Of a stretch of 64,000 bases of DNA, positions 33,873-42,673 are shown piece after piece; the first letter of the stretch is position 1, and each line of letters begins with the position of its first letter. The stretch is taken from assembly GCF_004353845.1 (NCBI RefSeq), contig NZ_CP037864.1:2604001-2668000 (forward strand), written 5' to 3'. Position numbers and translations under genes: made by a program. The notes below the pieces were generated by a model that searched no databases, was not told the origin of the DNA, and worked only from the letters and a program-made list of their open reading frames with translations. This stretch comes from Citrobacter arsenatis (GTDB lineage Bacteria; Pseudomonadota; Gammaproteobacteria; Enterobacterales; Enterobacteriaceae).

Positions 33873-34781
33873 ATGAACGCACTGTTGTACTGTCTGGTGG
33901 TGGTCATTTGGGGAACGACATGGATTGCGATTTATTTGCAACAAGGCCCGGTTTCTGCGCCGGTTTCTATTTTTTGGCGCTTTGCCGTAGCCAGTTCGGT
34001 GATGATAGTTATCCTGCTGGCAGGCGGTAAATTACGCAAATTGTCTGGCCGCGATCATCTGTTTTGCCTGTTACAAGGCGGATGTGTTTTTTGCTTCAAT
34101 TTCTGGTGCTTTTATACGGCTGCGGCGTGGATTAACACCGGCCTGGAATCGGTGATTTTCTCAATGGCCGTCCTGTTCAATGCGGTCAATAGCTTCATCT
34201 TTTTTGGGCAAAAACCACCGCTGCGCTTCTATATTGCAGCCGGTCTGGGACTGACGGGCATTGTGACTCTGTTCTGGCAGGATTTGCTCAACAGCGGGTT
34301 TAATCATTCACTGCTGCTGGGTATCGGTTTGAGCGCTCTGGGAACCTTCGGTTTCTCATTGGGAAATATGATCAGCCTGCGTCACCAGAAAAAAGGGCTG
34401 GAAGTGTTAACAACCAACAGCTGGGCCATGCTGTACGGTACGTTGCTGATCGCCGCTATTGCGCTGGTGCGCGGTGACAACTTCACGCCGCAGTGGACAT
34501 TCAGCTATCTTAGCGCGCTGTTGTATCTGGCTATTTTTGGTTCGGTAATTGCCTTCGGTGCTTATTTCACACTAGTCGGTCGCATTGGTCCCAGTAAGGC
34601 GGCATACAGTACGCTGCTTTTCCCGCTGGTCGCGCTGACGCTATCAACATTATATGAAGGATACGTCTGGCAGGTTAACGCGATTGCTGGTTTAGTGTTG
34701 ATTTTACTTGGAAATCTGGTGATGTTTGCCAGACCAGAAGCGCTGATGGGGAAACTATTATATCGACGCCGGACGGCATAA
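33873..34781 (+). CDS. EamA/DMT-family exporter
   Basis: 302 residues from the ATG at 33873 with AGAGAGAG just upstream. Ten hydrophobic helices in two EamA repeats: repeat 1 with VVVIWGTTWIAIYLQQGPVSAPVSIFWRF, repeat 2 with FTPQWTFSYLSALLYLAIFGSVIAFGAYF and GPSKAAYSTLLFPLVALTLS. Such proteins export amino acids or metabolites; the substrate is unknown. The divergent AraC gene is the likely regulator. It is followed at once by the ydcL terminator hairpin. Confidence 0.87.
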   Translation: MNALLYCLVVVIWGTTWIAIYLQQGPVSAPVSIFWRFAVASSVMIVILLAGGKLRKLSGRDHLFCLLQGGCVFCFNFWCFYTAAAWINTGLESVIFSMAVLFNAVNSFIFFGQKPPLRFYIAAGLGLTGIVTLFWQDLLNSGFNHSLLLGIGLSALGTFGFSLGNMISLRHQKKGLEVLTTNSWAMLYGTLLIAAIALVRGDNFTPQWTFSYLSALLYLAIFGSVIAFGAYFTLVGRIGPSKAAYSTLLFPLVALTLSTLYEGYVWQVNAIAGLVLILLGNLVMFARPEALMGKLLYRRRTA

Positions 34782-34812
34782 AAAAACGCACCATCCAAAG
34801 ATGGTGCGTCCG
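34779..34812 (-). terminator. Terminator of ydcL
   Basis: ACGCACCATC (34786-34795) pairs with GATGGTGCGT (34800-34809) around CAAA, with a seven-T tail on the minus strand from the plus-strand A-run at 34780-34786. A strong ydcL terminator, also reading from the EamA gene side. Confidence 0.88.
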
Positions 34813-34818
34813 TCATTC

Positions 34819-35493
34819 TTATTGTGGTTTTTTATTCACGTCAAACATGGTGGCATCGGTCGCCATGTCATCAACAACTTTCTTCAACGTCTCGAACGCC
34901 ATCGGCGTGCTTTCGTTGTTCAGGTCCTTGCCTTCACCCTTACGTACGACCTTAATCACTGGTTTATTGGTCGCCGCATCAATCAACTCACCCTCGAAAT
35001 AGAGGTTGGTATCCATGGTACGGTGGCCCGTCGCCATTTGCGTTCCTGCAACGAGTAGCGCAACCGGGACCACTTCATAGAACTGCAGCCCTTCTTTGCT
35101 GGTCGCAACGCCGGTAATCGCTCCGCGGAAAATCAGGCTACGCGGTCCGGGGGTCGTAACCAGAGGCTTACGCTTGCTGATGGCGGATTTCAACTGTGTA
35201 TTGGTATAGCTCAGCAGTTGATCAAGAACCTGCTGCCCTACCTGCGTAGTAGGTTTAGGAACCGGATAATACGTTACCGGGTTATAAACAATGTTGTCAT
35301 ATTTGGATTCGTTGTAGCTCGGATCAACCCAACGGAGTACCGTTTGTCCCGATGCTGATTTTGTTTCCTTCAGATCAGAGTAATTTTTTAAAAACCCAGA
35401 ATATTTATCCGGCTCGGTCACTTTTGACGCACAGCCGGATAATGCCAACAAGCCAGTAAGCACTGCAACTTTAAATAAAGTTTGAGTACGCAT
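34819..35493 (-). CDS. ydcL: YdcL, DUF3313 outer-membrane-type lipoprotein
   Basis: 224 residues with lipobox LALSGC, lipidated cysteine at residue 21. The mature part is a DUF3313 domain (ASKVTEPDKYSGFLKNYSDLKETKSASGQTVLRWVDPSYN, VTTPGPRSLIFRGAITGVATSKEGLQFYEVVPVALLVAG). It matches E. coli YdcL; function unknown. It lies alone between the EamA exporter and tehB. A strong terminator follows. Confidence 0.91.
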   Translation of the reverse strand: MRTQTLFKVAVLTGLLALSGCASKVTEPDKYSGFLKNYSDLKETKSASGQTVLRWVDPSYNESKYDNIVYNPVTYYPVPKPTTQVGQQVLDQLLSYTNTQLKSAISKRKPLVTTPGPRSLIFRGAITGVATSKEGLQFYEVVPVALLVAGTQMATGHRTMDTNLYFEGELIDAATNKPVIKVVRKGEGKDLNNESTPMAFETLKKVVDDMATDATMFDVNKKPQ

Positions 35494-35592
35494 GAAACGA
35501 TCCCTTTAGTTTTCGCAATGATGCCTAAAAAGGATAGCAAAACAGTTTCATTTTGGATGTACTAAAAATGGTAAGCACCGCACAATTTTATC

Positions 35593-35625
35593 TCTGCGTT
35601 CAGCTCAAAAAATGCTGAACGCAGA
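35593..35625 (-). terminator. tehAB terminator
   Basis: TCTGCGTTCAGC (35593-35604) pairs perfectly with GCTGAACGCAGA (35614-35625), a 12-base-pair stem, loop rich in A. The minus-strand tail GATAAAATTG has a short T/A-rich run. Located 24 bases after the tehB stop. Confidence 0.75.
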
Positions 35626-35648
35626 AAGAGTTAACCCAAACGGGTGCC

Positions 35649-36245
35649 TCAGGCAGTTTTGCGTGCCAGCATTGTGGCAAAGCGCAGTTTAATTCGATTA
35701 CCGTTTTCATCCGTACGATGAAGTTCGCCCACATCTTCGTTATATTTCAGCAGATCCCACCCGCTGTAATAATTGCGTAATTCTCCGGCTTTAAACGCGA
35801 ACGGGAAACCAACGGTGCACGGGAAATCATCAGTATCCATCGCCGCAACGATTAAGTTATATCCACCCGGTTTGGTGCAACGCTGCATATTTTCAATAAG
35901 GCCAGGGATAGTTTTGGCTTCAAGGAACATCAGCACAACGGTAGAAAGAATAAAATCATATTCACCATCAAAGCGTAATGCGTTGAGGTCCGCAACATTC
36001 GCCTGCAGATTAGTCAGCCCTTCAGCCGCTTTGATCCGTTCAAGATTAGCGATGCTCATGGGATTTTTATCCCATGCCGTCACGTCATAACCGTTTGCTG
36101 CAAGGTACAGGCTGTTACGGCCGTTACCGCAACCCAGGTCTAACGTTTTGCCTGGTTTAACAATTTTTGCCGCTTCAACGACATCAGAATGCGTACGGGT
36201 TAAATCGTATTTCTCAGTAAAGTAGTTTTCGTCGCAAAGGGTCAT
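35649..36245 (-). CDS. tehB: Tellurite methyltransferase TehB
   Basis: 198 residues, class I SAM-dependent methyltransferase fold: motif I LDLGCGNGRNSLYLA, VTAWDKNPMSIANLERI, then VADLNALRFDGEYDFILSTVVLMFL. TehB methylates tellurite or related oxyanions to volatile forms in the cytoplasm, and needs cysteines. Its start overlaps the tehA stop (TGACCC/ATG sharing base 36245), so it is coupled to tehA. Order and overlap match E. coli tehAB. Confidence 0.94.
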   Translation of the reverse strand: MTLCDENYFTEKYDLTRTHSDVVEAAKIVKPGKTLDLGCGNGRNSLYLAANGYDVTAWDKNPMSIANLERIKAAEGLTNLQANVADLNALRFDGEYDFILSTVVLMFLEAKTIPGLIENMQRCTKPGGYNLIVAAMDTDDFPCTVGFPFAFKAGELRNYYSGWDLLKYNEDVGELHRTDENGNRIKLRFATMLARKTA

Positions 36246-37246
36246 TATTTATCCTCAGATTTCAGTAATGCAGCACGCTCGGTGCGGATGAGCAGTTTTC
36301 CCTGCATCAGCAGTGCAAACGTACGTACCAGTAATAATGCAATGATAAAATTGGTAAAAATAAACAGCGGGATCGACAGCGTATGGAAGAATCCTGATTC
36401 GCTGCCGTGTCCCAGATGCAGCCCTGTTGTCGCCAGGGCAGACACGCCAAACGAGAAGCTCCAGAAAGACGCATTAAATGGTTGTGACAAATACCACGGC
36501 ATAAGGCGTAGCATGAACAGAAGTTGCAGTAGACCATAACCAAACAGCATTTTGGCTAACGTATCGCCCTCGCCGCCGTTGACGCTAAGCCAGGCGCTGC
36601 AGGCGACCAGCGCAGGCGCCAGTTGAATGCCAAGTGAAGTACGTAAAACTGCAGGCAGCTCGCCGCAGCTGCGTAAACGTTGCAGAATCACCGGCTCCAG
36701 GCTGAGCCAGGAAAATACACCTGCGCCCAAAAACACCATTCCTGCGTCATTGAAACCAAGCGCTCCACAGGCCATTGCGCTGATAAAGTTATTGGCGACG
36801 GTTGGCAGATACAGACCCGGCGTGGTGGCTTCCTCTGGATGCGCACCGCGCCACAACCCTGCCGTTTGCCAGGCTGCGTATGCCAGCTGTATGACCACGC
36901 CAATGCTGAACAACCCAATCGCCAGCGGTCGATACCACGGAACAAATCCAATCGCGACCAGCATCGTGGTGGCCGGAAACAGACTGACAAAGCTACTCAT
37001 CACCGGGTGACGAATTTCGGCCAATACGCTATGCGGAAAACGCAGTAAACGGCTCAGAAAGGCCAGCGTCAGCAACCCCCAAATGACCATGGCGAGGATC
37101 ACTAAACCGTCGCCAACCCAGTGGCTCACTGGCCACACCTGGCTGGCATAACGCCACGCGAATCCCATCCCGATGATGCCTAGTACCATGCCAAAATAAC
37201 CGGCCGGAAGATTGAGGACCCGCTCACTCTGTTTGTTCTTACTCAT
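36245..37246 (-). CDS. tehA: TehA, SLAC1-type anion channel/dicarboxylate transporter
   Basis: 333 residues, about ten transmembrane helices (MVLGIIGMGFAWRYAS, LVILAMVIWGLLTLAFL, SFVSLFPATTMLVAIGFVPW, FISAMACGALGFNDAGMVFLG and others). TehA is the bacterial homologue of plant SLAC1 anion channels and confers tellurite resistance with TehB when overproduced. The C-terminus is lysine-rich (LLKSEDK). Translation-coupled to tehB by a one-base overlap. Confidence 0.94.
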   Translation of the reverse strand: MSKNKQSERVLNLPAGYFGMVLGIIGMGFAWRYASQVWPVSHWVGDGLVILAMVIWGLLTLAFLSRLLRFPHSVLAEIRHPVMSSFVSLFPATTMLVAIGFVPWYRPLAIGLFSIGVVIQLAYAAWQTAGLWRGAHPEEATTPGLYLPTVANNFISAMACGALGFNDAGMVFLGAGVFSWLSLEPVILQRLRSCGELPAVLRTSLGIQLAPALVACSAWLSVNGGEGDTLAKMLFGYGLLQLLFMLRLMPWYLSQPFNASFWSFSFGVSALATTGLHLGHGSESGFFHTLSIPLFIFTNFIIALLLVRTFALLMQGKLLIRTERAALLKSEDK

Positions 37247-37359
37247 TTTGTTTATTTTTTAAAGTATATTTGAAATGCATTTTATGGAATTTCCGCCGAT
37301 TTAGCCAGTGCGGAAAACTTTGCTACGTTTAACTAAGGTGCGCCACATGGAAATGAGCT

Positions 37360-38340
37360 ATGACCAAATATCGTCTGGGCGATGAGCCTCGCTCCTTTAG
37401 TTACCAGGATAATGGCAATAAAAAAAGCGTATTACTACGCCAAATAATTGCGCTCACTGATTTTAATGATGTCCAGGCCGGTACACCGGGCGGCTGGATT
37501 GATGACGAAAGCGTGTTGTCGCAAAGCGGCGATTGCTGGATTTACGATGAAAACGCGCTCGCGTTTGCCGGGGCGACGATTACAGGAAACGCACGCATTA
37601 CCCAGCCCAGCGTGGTCAGAGATGGCGCACAGATTGGCGATGCCGTGTGGATTGACCGGGCTGAAATCAGCCATAACGCACAAATACGTGACAACGTCAC
37701 CATCCAGGACTCAGTGGTACGCGGTGAGTGCCTTCTCTTCGGCGAAGCACGCATTATGTGTGGCTGTGAAATCATCGCCGCCAGGGGGCTAACCCGTGAA
37801 AGCGACCAGCTTCTGCAAATTTACGATCGCGCAATCGTAAGCCACTCGCGTGTAGTACATCAGGCGCAGATTTATGGCGATGCGAAAATTAACTACGCCT
37901 TTATTGAGCATCGGGCGGAAGTTTTTGATTTCGCCCAAGTGGAAGGTAATGAAGAAAACAATGTCTGGATTTGCGATTGTGCCAAAGTCTACGGCCATGC
38001 GCGCGTCGTCGCCGGGACCGATGAAGATGCCATTCCCACCCTGCGCTACAGCTCACAGGTGGCGGAACATGCGGTGGTCGAAGGTAACTGCGTGCTGAAA
38101 CACCACGTGCTGGTCGGCGGTCATGCACAATTACGCGGTGGGCCGCTCCAGCTTGACGGTCATATCCTGATTGAAGGCCACGCCTGCGTGCTGGGCGAGG
38201 TGTTGATCGAGCATCATATTGAGATAACCGGCCAGGCGCATATCGAAGCGTTTGATGGCGATGCAATTCACCTACGCGGACCGAAGGTAATTAACGGTGA
38301 ACAACGCATTACGCGCACGCCTATCGCCGGTTTATTCTGA
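37360..38340 (+). CDS. ydcK: YdcK, left-handed beta-helix (hexapeptide-repeat) protein
   Basis: 326 residues, the E. coli length. A long run of imperfect hexapeptide repeats (GNARITQPSVVRDGAQIGDAVWIDRAEISHNAQIRDNVTIQDSVVRGE..., HAVVEGNCVLKHHVLVGGHAQLRG) predicts a left-handed parallel beta-helix as in acyl/acetyltransferases of the LbetaH class. Enzymatic activity of YdcK is unestablished. It is divergent from tehA, and its stop overlaps the convergent rimL by 9 bases. Confidence 0.93.
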   Translation: MTKYRLGDEPRSFSYQDNGNKKSVLLRQIIALTDFNDVQAGTPGGWIDDESVLSQSGDCWIYDENALAFAGATITGNARITQPSVVRDGAQIGDAVWIDRAEISHNAQIRDNVTIQDSVVRGECLLFGEARIMCGCEIIAARGLTRESDQLLQIYDRAIVSHSRVVHQAQIYGDAKINYAFIEHRAEVFDFAQVEGNEENNVWICDCAKVYGHARVVAGTDEDAIPTLRYSSQVAEHAVVEGNCVLKHHVLVGGHAQLRGGPLQLDGHILIEGHACVLGEVLIEHHIEITGQAHIEAFDGDAIHLRGPKVINGEQRITRTPIAGLF

Positions 38341-38877
38341 GCCGCCATCAATGATACGGGCGTAGAGATTCACATCATGGTAATCACCGTTAAGGAACTC
38401 CGCCTGTTGCATGCACCCTTCCAGTTGAAAGCCATTACGCTGCGCCACCTGGTTGCTCTCAACGTTGTCTACACGACATTTAATCACAAAGCGGCGGATC
38501 TCCTGACGCTGCGCGTAATGATGAATTAATGCCTGTAACGCCTGGGTCATGATGCCTTTGCCCTGATGCTCCTCATCCAGCCAGTAGCCGATATAAGCCG
38601 CTTTGTTCAGCGGTTCTATCTGGTTAAATGAGATGACGCCCACCACATGCTGTTGCGCAAAAATAAGGAACATTTTGGCGTAACCGCGCTGGTGCAGCAT
38701 CATATTGCCCTGCACGTTCTTGCGGGTGTCTTCCTCAGAGTCAACAAACTGCGGCCAGTTTAGCGACTGTTGAAGCCAGGTTTTATTTTTAAGCACCAAC
38801 TGATGCAGGGACGTGACGTGTTGCTCTTCTACGGCACGCAGTTCTAACGTGTCATTGATGGTAATCACTTCTGACAT
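38332..38877 (-). CDS. rimL: Ribosomal-protein-serine acetyltransferase RimL
   Basis: 181 residues from the ATG at 38877; an in-frame ATG at 38883 has no room for its ribosome-binding site, whereas CGGA is well placed for 38877. GNAT fold with GYWLDEEHQGKGIMTQALQAL (acetyl-CoA loop Q-G-K-G-I) and VESNQVAQRNGFQLEG. RimL acetylates the N-terminal serine of ribosomal protein L12 (giving L7). Convergent with ydcK, 9-base overlap. Confidence 0.93.
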   Translation of the reverse strand: MSEVITINDTLELRAVEEQHVTSLHQLVLKNKTWLQQSLNWPQFVDSEEDTRKNVQGNMMLHQRGYAKMFLIFAQQHVVGVISFNQIEPLNKAAYIGYWLDEEHQGKGIMTQALQALIHHYAQRQEIRRFVIKCRVDNVESNQVAQRNGFQLEGCMQQAEFLNGDYHDVNLYARIIDGGSE

Positions 38878-38916
38878 ATTCATTCCGTTATGCTGGTTAA
38901 GCTCATTAAATAAAAA

Positions 38917-38950
38917 CAGGAAGGGCTTCCCTTTTGGAAGCCCTTTTACA
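38917..38950 (-). terminator. Terminator of ydcH
   Basis: AAGGGCTTCC pairs with GGAAGCCCTT around CTTTT (about 38921-38945), in the gap between ydcH (stop 38969) and rimL. Short T-run on the minus strand. Confidence 0.75.
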
Positions 38951-38968
38951 CAGCAAGTGCCGTCTTAC

Positions 38969-39193
38969 TTAGCTCTCGCTGACACTCTCTTTTTGCAATA
39001 TTTTGAGCAGATCTTCCTTCAGGTGGAGTTTCTGTTTCTTAAGGCGAACAATGTCCAAACTATACCCCCGACCATCCGAACCTTCCAGTCTGGAGATCTC
39101 ATGATCAAGGCTGTTGTGTTTTTCGAATAAGGACAGAAAGCGAGGGTTCTCGGTTTTCAGTCGGGAAATAAGGTCTCTGTATTCTGGAAACAT
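38969..39193 (-). CDS. ydcH: YdcH, small helical DUF465 protein
   Basis: 74 residues, highly charged and helical, MFPEYRDLISRLKTENPRFL...LKKQKLHLKEDLLKILQKES. DUF465/YdcH family; function unknown, probably a short coiled coil. It sits between rimL and opgD as in E. coli. A terminator-like hairpin follows. Confidence 0.92.
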   Translation of the reverse strand: MFPEYRDLISRLKTENPRFLSLFEKHNSLDHEISRLEGSDGRGYSLDIVRLKKQKLHLKEDLLKILQKESVSES

Positions 39194-39360
39194 ACTTTCT
39201 CCCTGTTAGTGGACAAGAACGTGTATAAGAAATACACACTCACAGAGTACCCATTTGCCATACAGAAAAATGCGAACAGGATCGAGTAAATAGTGTACAG
39301 AGCCGTTATGGGGAGGATTGCAGATACGGCTCCCCATCAGGAGAGCCGTAAAGGGAGTAA

Positions 39361-41016
39361 TTAACGCATCTCGCGGTCGTCAACGTACTGGCGTTTATCT
39401 GGTGCTGGCGGGAAGTACTGATACAGCCAGGTTTCGCTGATGGCATCGCCCTGACAACGCAGGAACATACGCATATCTACCGGGTCGGTTGAGTCAGAGG
39501 TCGGATACCAGTCAAACTGGATACGGTAGCCGTCGATAGGCTCCACGTAGAGGATCTCAATCTGTTTCGCTTCACCGCTGGAGAGCGTAATTACCGGTTC
39601 AATGCCCTTCGGCGCGGCAGCTTTCAGATCGCCACCAACAAAATCAACGGCAAAACGGCGCGCCCATTTTTCCGGGTAGTGCTCGCCCGGCGCCCATCCT
39701 TCCGGGAAGCCGCCCATGCCTGTACGAGTCGCCATCACGCGTGCCAGCGGCGAACGCACCGGCGGCTGCGCGCTCCAGTACAGGCGATATTTGAATTCCA
39801 GCTCATCGCCGGCTTTGATCGACTTCTCCGGTTGCCAGAAGCAGACGACGTTATCCAGCGTTTCGCCGGTGGTCGGGATCTCCATCAGGCCGATGGTCCC
39901 CTTGCCCCACTGGTTACGCGGTTCGACCCACAGGCTTGGACGCTTGTTGTACCAGCCCATGATGTCCTGGTAATGGGAGAAGTCGCGATCGAGCTGCAGC
40001 AAGCCAAACCCTTTCGGGTTGTTATCGGTATAGGCGTTAAACTGCAGTTTTTGTGGGTTATTCAGCGGGCGGCAGATCCACTCGCCGTTGCCCCGCCACA
40101 TCGCCAGGCGATCGGAGTCATGAATTTGCGGGTGAATAGTGTCGCACATCCGACGTTCATTGTTGCCGCAGCTGAACATGCTGGTCATCGGCGCAATGCC
40201 GAGCTGCTTGATGTCTTTGCGCGCATAGATATGGTTTTGTACATCCATAATCACCTGCGTTTTCTCGCAGTGGATAACGAATTTGAATGCACCGGTTACG
40301 CTTGGGCTGTCGAGAAGCGCATACACGGTAAAGGAGGTTGCGCCCGGTTTAACCGTTTCGAACCAAAAGGCGGTGAAATCAGGAAACTCTTCTTTACTGT
40401 CGGTGTAGGTATCTACCGCCAGACCGCGAGCCGATAAACCGTACTGGTAGGTGTCATCCACGGCGCGGAAGTAGCTGGCGCCGAGGAAAGAAACCACATC
40501 GCGGCGGGCCAGTTCTGGCGCTTTAAATACGCGGAATCCGGCGAATCCGAGGTCGGTCTGCCCTTCCAGCTGTTTGGTATCCACGCCCGCATCGTTGTAT
40601 TTAAACAGTTCCGGACGGAAATGGATTTCACGCGCCATATGCGTACTGCCATCGACCGAGAACATGCGAACCCGACGACGAAATCCCATTCCCACATGGA
40701 AGAACTGCGCATCAAGCTGACGATTTTCAACATTGTTCCACAGAGATTGCTCTGCGTCATATTGAATGCTGTTGTAAGCCTGCGGCGTCAGTTTCGCCAA
40801 CGTGTCCGGTAATGCGCGCGGTGCGCCGCCCCAGGGTTTCTGTGCTAAGTCGTGGGCCATCGATTGCAGAACGGAAAAATCAAAACGTACGGTTTTTCCG
40901 TCTGCAATGTCAGACTCTGCCGCAAAGGCGGCGCGGGAAAAGAGTGATGCAATACCACTGGTTCCGCACACGGCGGCCATTGCCATTGAACCTTTAATAA
41001 ATCGTCTGCGATTCAT
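39361..41016 (-). CDS. opgD: Periplasmic glucan biosynthesis protein OpgD (MdoD)
   Basis: 551 residues. Twin-arginine signal MNRRRFIKGSMAMAAVCG with signal region ending near AAFA (~residue 33), so it is folded in the cytoplasm and exported by Tat. The mature protein is of the OpgG/OpgD family (GRQ-like MGFRRRVRMFSVDGSTHMAREIHFRPELFKYNDAG, YRIQFDWYPTSDSTDPVDMRMFLR). OpgD is a beta-1,2-glucanase that sets the chain length of osmoregulated periplasmic glucans. Start codon and Tat motif agree well. Confidence 0.95.
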   Translation of the reverse strand: MNRRRFIKGSMAMAAVCGTSGIASLFSRAAFAAESDIADGKTVRFDFSVLQSMAHDLAQKPWGGAPRALPDTLAKLTPQAYNSIQYDAEQSLWNNVENRQLDAQFFHVGMGFRRRVRMFSVDGSTHMAREIHFRPELFKYNDAGVDTKQLEGQTDLGFAGFRVFKAPELARRDVVSFLGASYFRAVDDTYQYGLSARGLAVDTYTDSKEEFPDFTAFWFETVKPGATSFTVYALLDSPSVTGAFKFVIHCEKTQVIMDVQNHIYARKDIKQLGIAPMTSMFSCGNNERRMCDTIHPQIHDSDRLAMWRGNGEWICRPLNNPQKLQFNAYTDNNPKGFGLLQLDRDFSHYQDIMGWYNKRPSLWVEPRNQWGKGTIGLMEIPTTGETLDNVVCFWQPEKSIKAGDELEFKYRLYWSAQPPVRSPLARVMATRTGMGGFPEGWAPGEHYPEKWARRFAVDFVGGDLKAAAPKGIEPVITLSSGEAKQIEILYVEPIDGYRIQFDWYPTSDSTDPVDMRMFLRCQGDAISETWLYQYFPPAPDKRQYVDDREMR

Positions 41017-41209
41017 GCCTGAAAGTGAGTCCTTCTGGTCGTGTAAATGGTCCCGCGCCGGTCAAAATCTGCGGCAAGAGAGTGCACATTTCTGACCGCT
41101 CACTCTAGACAAAATTCATTAATAATCCAATTGTTGGTCGCCGATTATCTGTACAAAATCGAAAATATTTTATGTCGATGGGAACAGACCGAATCCCATG
41201 TAAATTCAA

Positions 41210-42553
41210 TTAAAGTAAACCACACCGACGTTTACTTCGATCTTGCGCCTCCTGATACAACGCAAACTCATCATAAACCTCACAGCCCAGCGCCTGTTCA
41301 AACGCGTCACGGCTGGAATTACCGTGGCTACGAGCCTGCGTTTCATTCCCTAGATTCGACTGGAAGATGCCCGCGGCGCTCACCGGTAAAAAATCTTCGT
41401 AGGTGATGGGTTGCGCAACCAGCCAGCCCCGCTCAATGAGCGGCTGCGGGTCGTCATCAGGACGAATCGCCTGCCGATGCGCTTCACCCGACGGCGTCAG
41501 ACGATAGCGGAACCAGGCAAGCCCCTGCTGGCGCAGCAGGAATTCGCTGTCCGGGAAAGCCTTGAATACTTCCTGAAGATGTAACTGGTGCGTCAGATTG
41601 TCTTTTCCCGTTCCCGCGTTATTCAGCAATTCGTCGTACAATGCTCTGCCTTTTGGCGTCAGGGCCACGCCGCGCTGTTCGATTTCGCCAAAACGCGCCG
41701 TGTGAGTACCGCGCATTTCACCGGCAAACAACACGGGCTCTTCCAGCGCTTTGAAGCTGGTCTGACGCAATAAAATGGGCACCTCGCGGCGCGGCGGCCC
41801 TTCAATCAGTATTTTGGGTTCAATGCCGCATTCCGGCATCATCGACTGCACCCGGTCGATATCCAGCGTACGCGGCGTCAGATGGTTGATATGGCAACCG
41901 GGGAAACACACCACATCGGCAATCAGCCGGTGTTCGTTGTGCAATTCGTGATAGGTCGCCTCATCGACCGTGGCATGCTGATGCCAGCGGAAAGTTTCCA
42001 GCGCTTCATGCACAAACTCCTGCGCCTGCTCAGTCGTAAAACTGCCCTGCGCATCAAACTCATCCAGCAGTTCATGACAGCGACGGGTGAAAATATCGCG
42101 CTTTGCAAGGATCTCTGCGGCCTTCTGCCGCAGCGCGGCGTTTTCGATTAATTCGAGCCGTAATAACGAGGTGAATACCCGAAACGGGTTGCGTGAAAGC
42201 GACGCATCGTCGATGGGACGAAATGCGGTGGAATGTACGGGGACGCCGGCCTGGGAGAGGTCGTAATAACTCACCGGATACATGCCCATAATGGCAAACA
42301 TCCGGCGCAGCGTAGAAAGCTCCTGCGCAGTACCCACCCGAATAGCACCGTGGCGCTCAACGTTTAGCCGGGCCAGTTCATCCGCATTAGCCAGTTTTTC
42401 ATGCAGCGTCGGATTATTTTCCAGTACCGCCAGATTCACATCAGCGACAAGTTCCAGCAACGTGCCATATTGCGGGACTTCCTGCTGGTACATTGCTGAC
42501 ATTGCCTGCGAAAATTGTTCCCGAATCTCATCTGCCGTGATGGTGTTCGCCAT
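41210..42553 (-). CDS. ydcJ: YdcJ, HglS-like (DUF1338) non-haem iron enzyme
   Basis: 447 residues, as in E. coli YdcJ. DUF1338 features: CFPGCHINHLTPRTLDIDRVQ (metal-binding His cluster) and EPVLFAGEMRGTHTARFGEIEQRG (Glu near the metal). The HglS branch of this family converts 2-oxoadipate to D-2-hydroxyglutarate, so a related decarboxylating dioxygenase activity is likely; the substrate of YdcJ is not firmly known. GGAGG precedes the start at moderate distance. Confidence 0.92.
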   Translation of the reverse strand: MANTITADEIREQFSQAMSAMYQQEVPQYGTLLELVADVNLAVLENNPTLHEKLANADELARLNVERHGAIRVGTAQELSTLRRMFAIMGMYPVSYYDLSQAGVPVHSTAFRPIDDASLSRNPFRVFTSLLRLELIENAALRQKAAEILAKRDIFTRRCHELLDEFDAQGSFTTEQAQEFVHEALETFRWHQHATVDEATYHELHNEHRLIADVVCFPGCHINHLTPRTLDIDRVQSMMPECGIEPKILIEGPPRREVPILLRQTSFKALEEPVLFAGEMRGTHTARFGEIEQRGVALTPKGRALYDELLNNAGTGKDNLTHQLHLQEVFKAFPDSEFLLRQQGLAWFRYRLTPSGEAHRQAIRPDDDPQPLIERGWLVAQPITYEDFLPVSAAGIFQSNLGNETQARSHGNSSRDAFEQALGCEVYDEFALYQEAQDRSKRRCGLL

Positions 42554-42673
42554 AATGTCATGCCTCCAGTGAATATTACCTGGAGTGTAGAAAACGCCGC
42601 TGACTCCGGTGGGAAGAATTTACAAAGTGTGACCCCGCGTAAACTTCCCACCCATGCAGACAGTGAACAGAAC

